Origin: Elusimicrobia bacterium RIFCSPHIGHO2_02_FULL_57_9
GTDB taxonomy: Bacteria; Elusimicrobiota; Elusimicrobia; UBA1565; UBA9628
Assembly (NCBI GenBank): GCA_001800015.1
Contig: MGUO01000285.1
Location: 17,200 to 24,415 of the forward strand
Direction of reading: 5' to 3'
DNA: 7,216 nucleotides
Shown here: one piece after another, positions 5,492 through 7,216 of the stretch
How the letters are laid out: every line of letters begins with the position of its first letter
How positions within the stretch are numbered: the stretch's first letter is position 1
The notes under the pieces: generated by a model
Database searches by the model: none
Seen by the model: the letters and a program-made list of their open reading frames with translations, nothing else
What the model was told of the DNA's origin: nothing
Position numbers and translations under genes: made by a program

Positions 5492-7039
5492 ATGCCATTT
5501 CGAGAGCGGTTTTTCCCCTATCGTTCGGGCCTCAAGGCGAAGCTGATCGTTCCTTTTGTAGGGGTCCTGACCGTTTCCATCATCCTGCTGGGGACCATCT
5601 TGATCGCGAATCAAAAAACGGCTATGACCGACGGCCTGATAAAAAAATCGGAAATATTGGTCCAGAATCTGGCCGCGATCCTGGCCGAGCCTTTTTCCGC
5701 AGGCGAATACGACCGCATCCAGCAAATATTGCTGACGGCCAAGCGCTCGGACGAAGAGATCGCTTACGCCGTTTTGGTCGCCACCGATGGCCGGGTGGCC
5801 GCCTCAACCGACATGATCCGCCGCTACGATGTGGGACTCAGCGGAAAATTGGAGAACGACGCCCTGGGCGTAGCCGCGTTGGCGCGCCGGAGCACTTCTC
5901 AAAAGAACATTTTTGAAATCATGGCTCCCGTGTCGCTTCGAGGGACTCAAGCGGGGGTTCTTAAGATAGGAATATCGACGCAAGGAGTCGCCGGCCTGGT
6001 GCGCCAAGCTTATTCCACCTTCATCGGCGTGGGTCTCATTTCATTGGCCTTCGGCATTTTCCTTTATATCTATGTCGCCGGGCGGGTGGCCTTGCCGCTC
6101 TTAGCCATGGTCGAACGCTTCGAGCAGTTGGCCGAGGGCACGGCGGATTTGACTCTGCGCCTGCCGGTTAACTCCGGCGATGAAGTCGGGCAATTGGCCA
6201 GAGCTTTTAACACATATCTCGACAGCCTCGGACGCATGATCGAACGCATACGTAATTCTTCGCAACAGATCGGCTCATCTTCCAAGTCTCTTTCCGAGAT
6301 TACCCAGCAATCCTCGGCCAACATCGCCCAGGCCGTCCAAGTGATGAGCCAAATTTCCCAAAGCACCAGCCATGTCGCCCAAAGCGCCCAGCGCGCCGCT
6401 TCCTCGGCCCAGCAGGCCGGGGTCAACGCCCAGCGCGGCGGGAAATTGGCGACCCAGGTCGTGGAAAAGATGAAGGCAGGCCAGGTGTCGGTGGCCGCGG
6501 CTACCGGCTATATCCACGGCCTCGGCAAACGCTCCAATCAAATCGGCAAAATCGTCGATGTGATCACGAAAATCGCCGACCAGACCAATCTGCTTTCTCT
6601 CAATGCCGCCATCGAGGCGGCGCGGGCCGGGGAATTGGGCCGAGGATTTGCGGTGGTGGCCGATGAAATACGCAAGCTCGCGGAAACCTCCGCCGACAGC
6701 ACCCAGCAAATCATCGCTTTGATCGTCGAGGTCCAGGAAGAGACCAAACGGGCGATTGAAACCACTGAAAAAGGAAACCGCGAAGTCTCGGAAGGCTATA
6801 ACATGGTGCTTGAGGCCGAAAAACTATTCTCCGCAATCGCCAGCGAAGTCGCCCAGATGAACCTGCAGATGTCGCAAGTAGCTTCCAACACCGAGCAGGT
6901 CGCGGCCTCGACCCAGGAGGCCACGGCCTCCAGCGAGGAACAGTCGGCGGCCATGGAGCAGGTGGCAAACTCCACCCAGGAAATGGCCAGAATCATCCAG
7001 ACCCTCCGGTCCTTGGTCGAGCAGTTTAAGACGCGCTAA
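5492..7039 (+). CDS. Methyl-accepting chemotaxis protein (transmembrane chemoreceptor)
   Basis: This 515-aa receptor sends signals through CheA/CheW to CheY. Order: short cytoplasmic N-terminus; TM1 (about 18-39); a periplasmic sensor of about 130 residues (40-172, CACHE/PAS-like, with AVLVATDGRVAAS at 93-105), ligand unknown; TM2 (174-196); HAMP (197-250, DEVGQLA at 230-236); then the antiparallel coiled-coil signalling domain. The hairpin tip (about 361-398) is canonical, with QTNLLSLNAAIEAARAG at 364-380. Candidate methylation/deamidation sites of the form [AS]xx[QE][QE]xx[AS] recur every seven residues at 465-472, 472-479 and 479-486. There is no C-terminal NWETF-type CheR/CheB tether. 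ATG 5492 gives a normal TM1 distance and follows a promoter with almost no leader. It is divergent from cheY-cheC, and its 3' end overlaps the convergent cheD gene by 4 bp, so a CheD substrate role is plausible. Confidence 0.97.
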   Translation: MPFRERFFPYRSGLKAKLIVPFVGVLTVSIILLGTILIANQKTAMTDGLIKKSEILVQNLAAILAEPFSAGEYDRIQQILLTAKRSDEEIAYAVLVATDGRVAASTDMIRRYDVGLSGKLENDALGVAALARRSTSQKNIFEIMAPVSLRGTQAGVLKIGISTQGVAGLVRQAYSTFIGVGLISLAFGIFLYIYVAGRVALPLLAMVERFEQLAEGTADLTLRLPVNSGDEVGQLARAFNTYLDSLGRMIERIRNSSQQIGSSSKSLSEITQQSSANIAQAVQVMSQISQSTSHVAQSAQRAASSAQQAGVNAQRGGKLATQVVEKMKAGQVSVAAATGYIHGLGKRSNQIGKIVDVITKIADQTNLLSLNAAIEAARAGELGRGFAVVADEIRKLAETSADSTQQIIALIVEVQEETKRAIETTEKGNREVSEGYNMVLEAEKLFSAIASEVAQMNLQMSQVASNTEQVAASTQEATASSEEQSAAMEQVANSTQEMARIIQTLRSLVEQFKTR

Positions 7040-7216
7040 TCGCCGGGAATCCTTATTTGGCGTGGAACAAAGCCAGAACGCATCCAAACTTCGCCTGTTT
7101 CAGTGTGGAACTCGATGGTTCGGCCGTGGTTGCCGCCGACTTCCTCGCCGATTGCCCTGATTCCAGCGGCCTTAAGCCGCCGCCGCGCCGTCTCCACGTT
7201 TTGCCGGCCTATCTGC
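7036..7216 (-). CDS. cheD: CheD chemoreceptor glutamine deamidase, C-terminal part only
   Basis: A - strand frame is open from the right edge to TAG at 7038-7036, giving 59 residues. They begin QIGRQNVETARRRLKAAGI and continue with EEVGGNHGRTIEF and HTETGEVW. The IG-x-x-N-V/I start, the GGN-x-x-R-x-I-E/F block and the TG-x-V turn are the C-terminal third of CheD. CheD deamidates specific Gln residues of chemoreceptors in the cytoplasm and, in Bacillus and Thermotoga, binds CheC. The catalytic Cys and His lie in the missing N-terminal part, so activity cannot be judged. Its stop overlaps the stop of the receptor gene (7036-7039), and cheC lies about 2 kb to the left. The frame has only an internal ATG in view, so it is easily missed as a gene. 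Confidence 0.88.
   Translation of the reverse strand, partial: QIGRQNVETARRRLKAAGIRAIGEEVGGNHGRTIEFHTETGEVWMRSGFVPRQIRIPGD

Noticed and set aside
6250..6990. Repetitive Gln/Ala/Ser-rich DNA in the receptor gene as a tandem repeat
   Set aside because: The periodicity is the heptad pattern of the chemoreceptor coiled coil, not a nucleotide repeat.

Overview
This is a gene-dense bacterial window, GC-rich by eye, holding nine protein genes on both strands. Two of them are cut by the window edges. Intergenic gaps are very small: the largest is the roughly 105 bp between cheY and the chemoreceptor gene. I see no RNA genes, insertion sequences, CRISPR arrays or long repeats, and no gene-free stretch longer than 300 bp. 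The mix of a CheC/CheD-type chemotaxis locus, a two-transmembrane chemoreceptor and a two-transmembrane histidine kinase points to a motile, free-living bacterium. CheC and CheD are widespread outside the enteric bacteria. I cannot name the phylum from the sequence alone.

Layout, left to right. (1) The 3' end of cutA overlaps a maf-type nucleotide pyrophosphatase gene by 22 bp on the + strand. (2) A HAMP histidine kinase gene on the - strand collides tail to tail with maf, the two coding regions sharing 44 bp. (3) Divergent from the kinase is a tight + strand operon of three genes. It encodes a Yip1-like polytopic membrane protein with a Pro/Gln/Ala linker and a charged helical tail, a short-chain reductase with the catalytic signature of pteridine reductases (Asp-Tyr-Lys instead of Ser-Tyr-Lys), and a 6-pyruvoyl-tetrahydropterin synthase/QueD homologue. 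(4) Two bp beyond that operon, on the - strand, is a cheY-cheC operon. (5) Divergent from cheY is a full-length chemoreceptor gene. It overlaps by 4 bp the end of a partial cheD gene that enters from the right edge on the - strand.

Two themes stand out. The first is the pairing of a PTR1/FolM-like reductase with a PTPS-fold enzyme, which suggests reduced-pterin metabolism rather than, or in addition to, queuosine synthesis. The second is the clustering of CheY, a CheC-type CheY-P phosphatase, a receptor and the CheD receptor deamidase. These could form an adaptation loop in which CheD works on the receptor and the CheD-CheC interaction tunes CheY-P removal; CheA, CheW, CheR and CheB are not in the window.

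A regulatory pattern also recurs. cheY, the receptor gene and the Yip1-like gene all have a sigma70-like promoter so close to the start codon that the mRNA should be leaderless or have a leader under 10 nt, and none has a Shine-Dalgarno sequence. For cheY the promoter also settles the start codon, because the alternative upstream TTG start is itself the -35 box.
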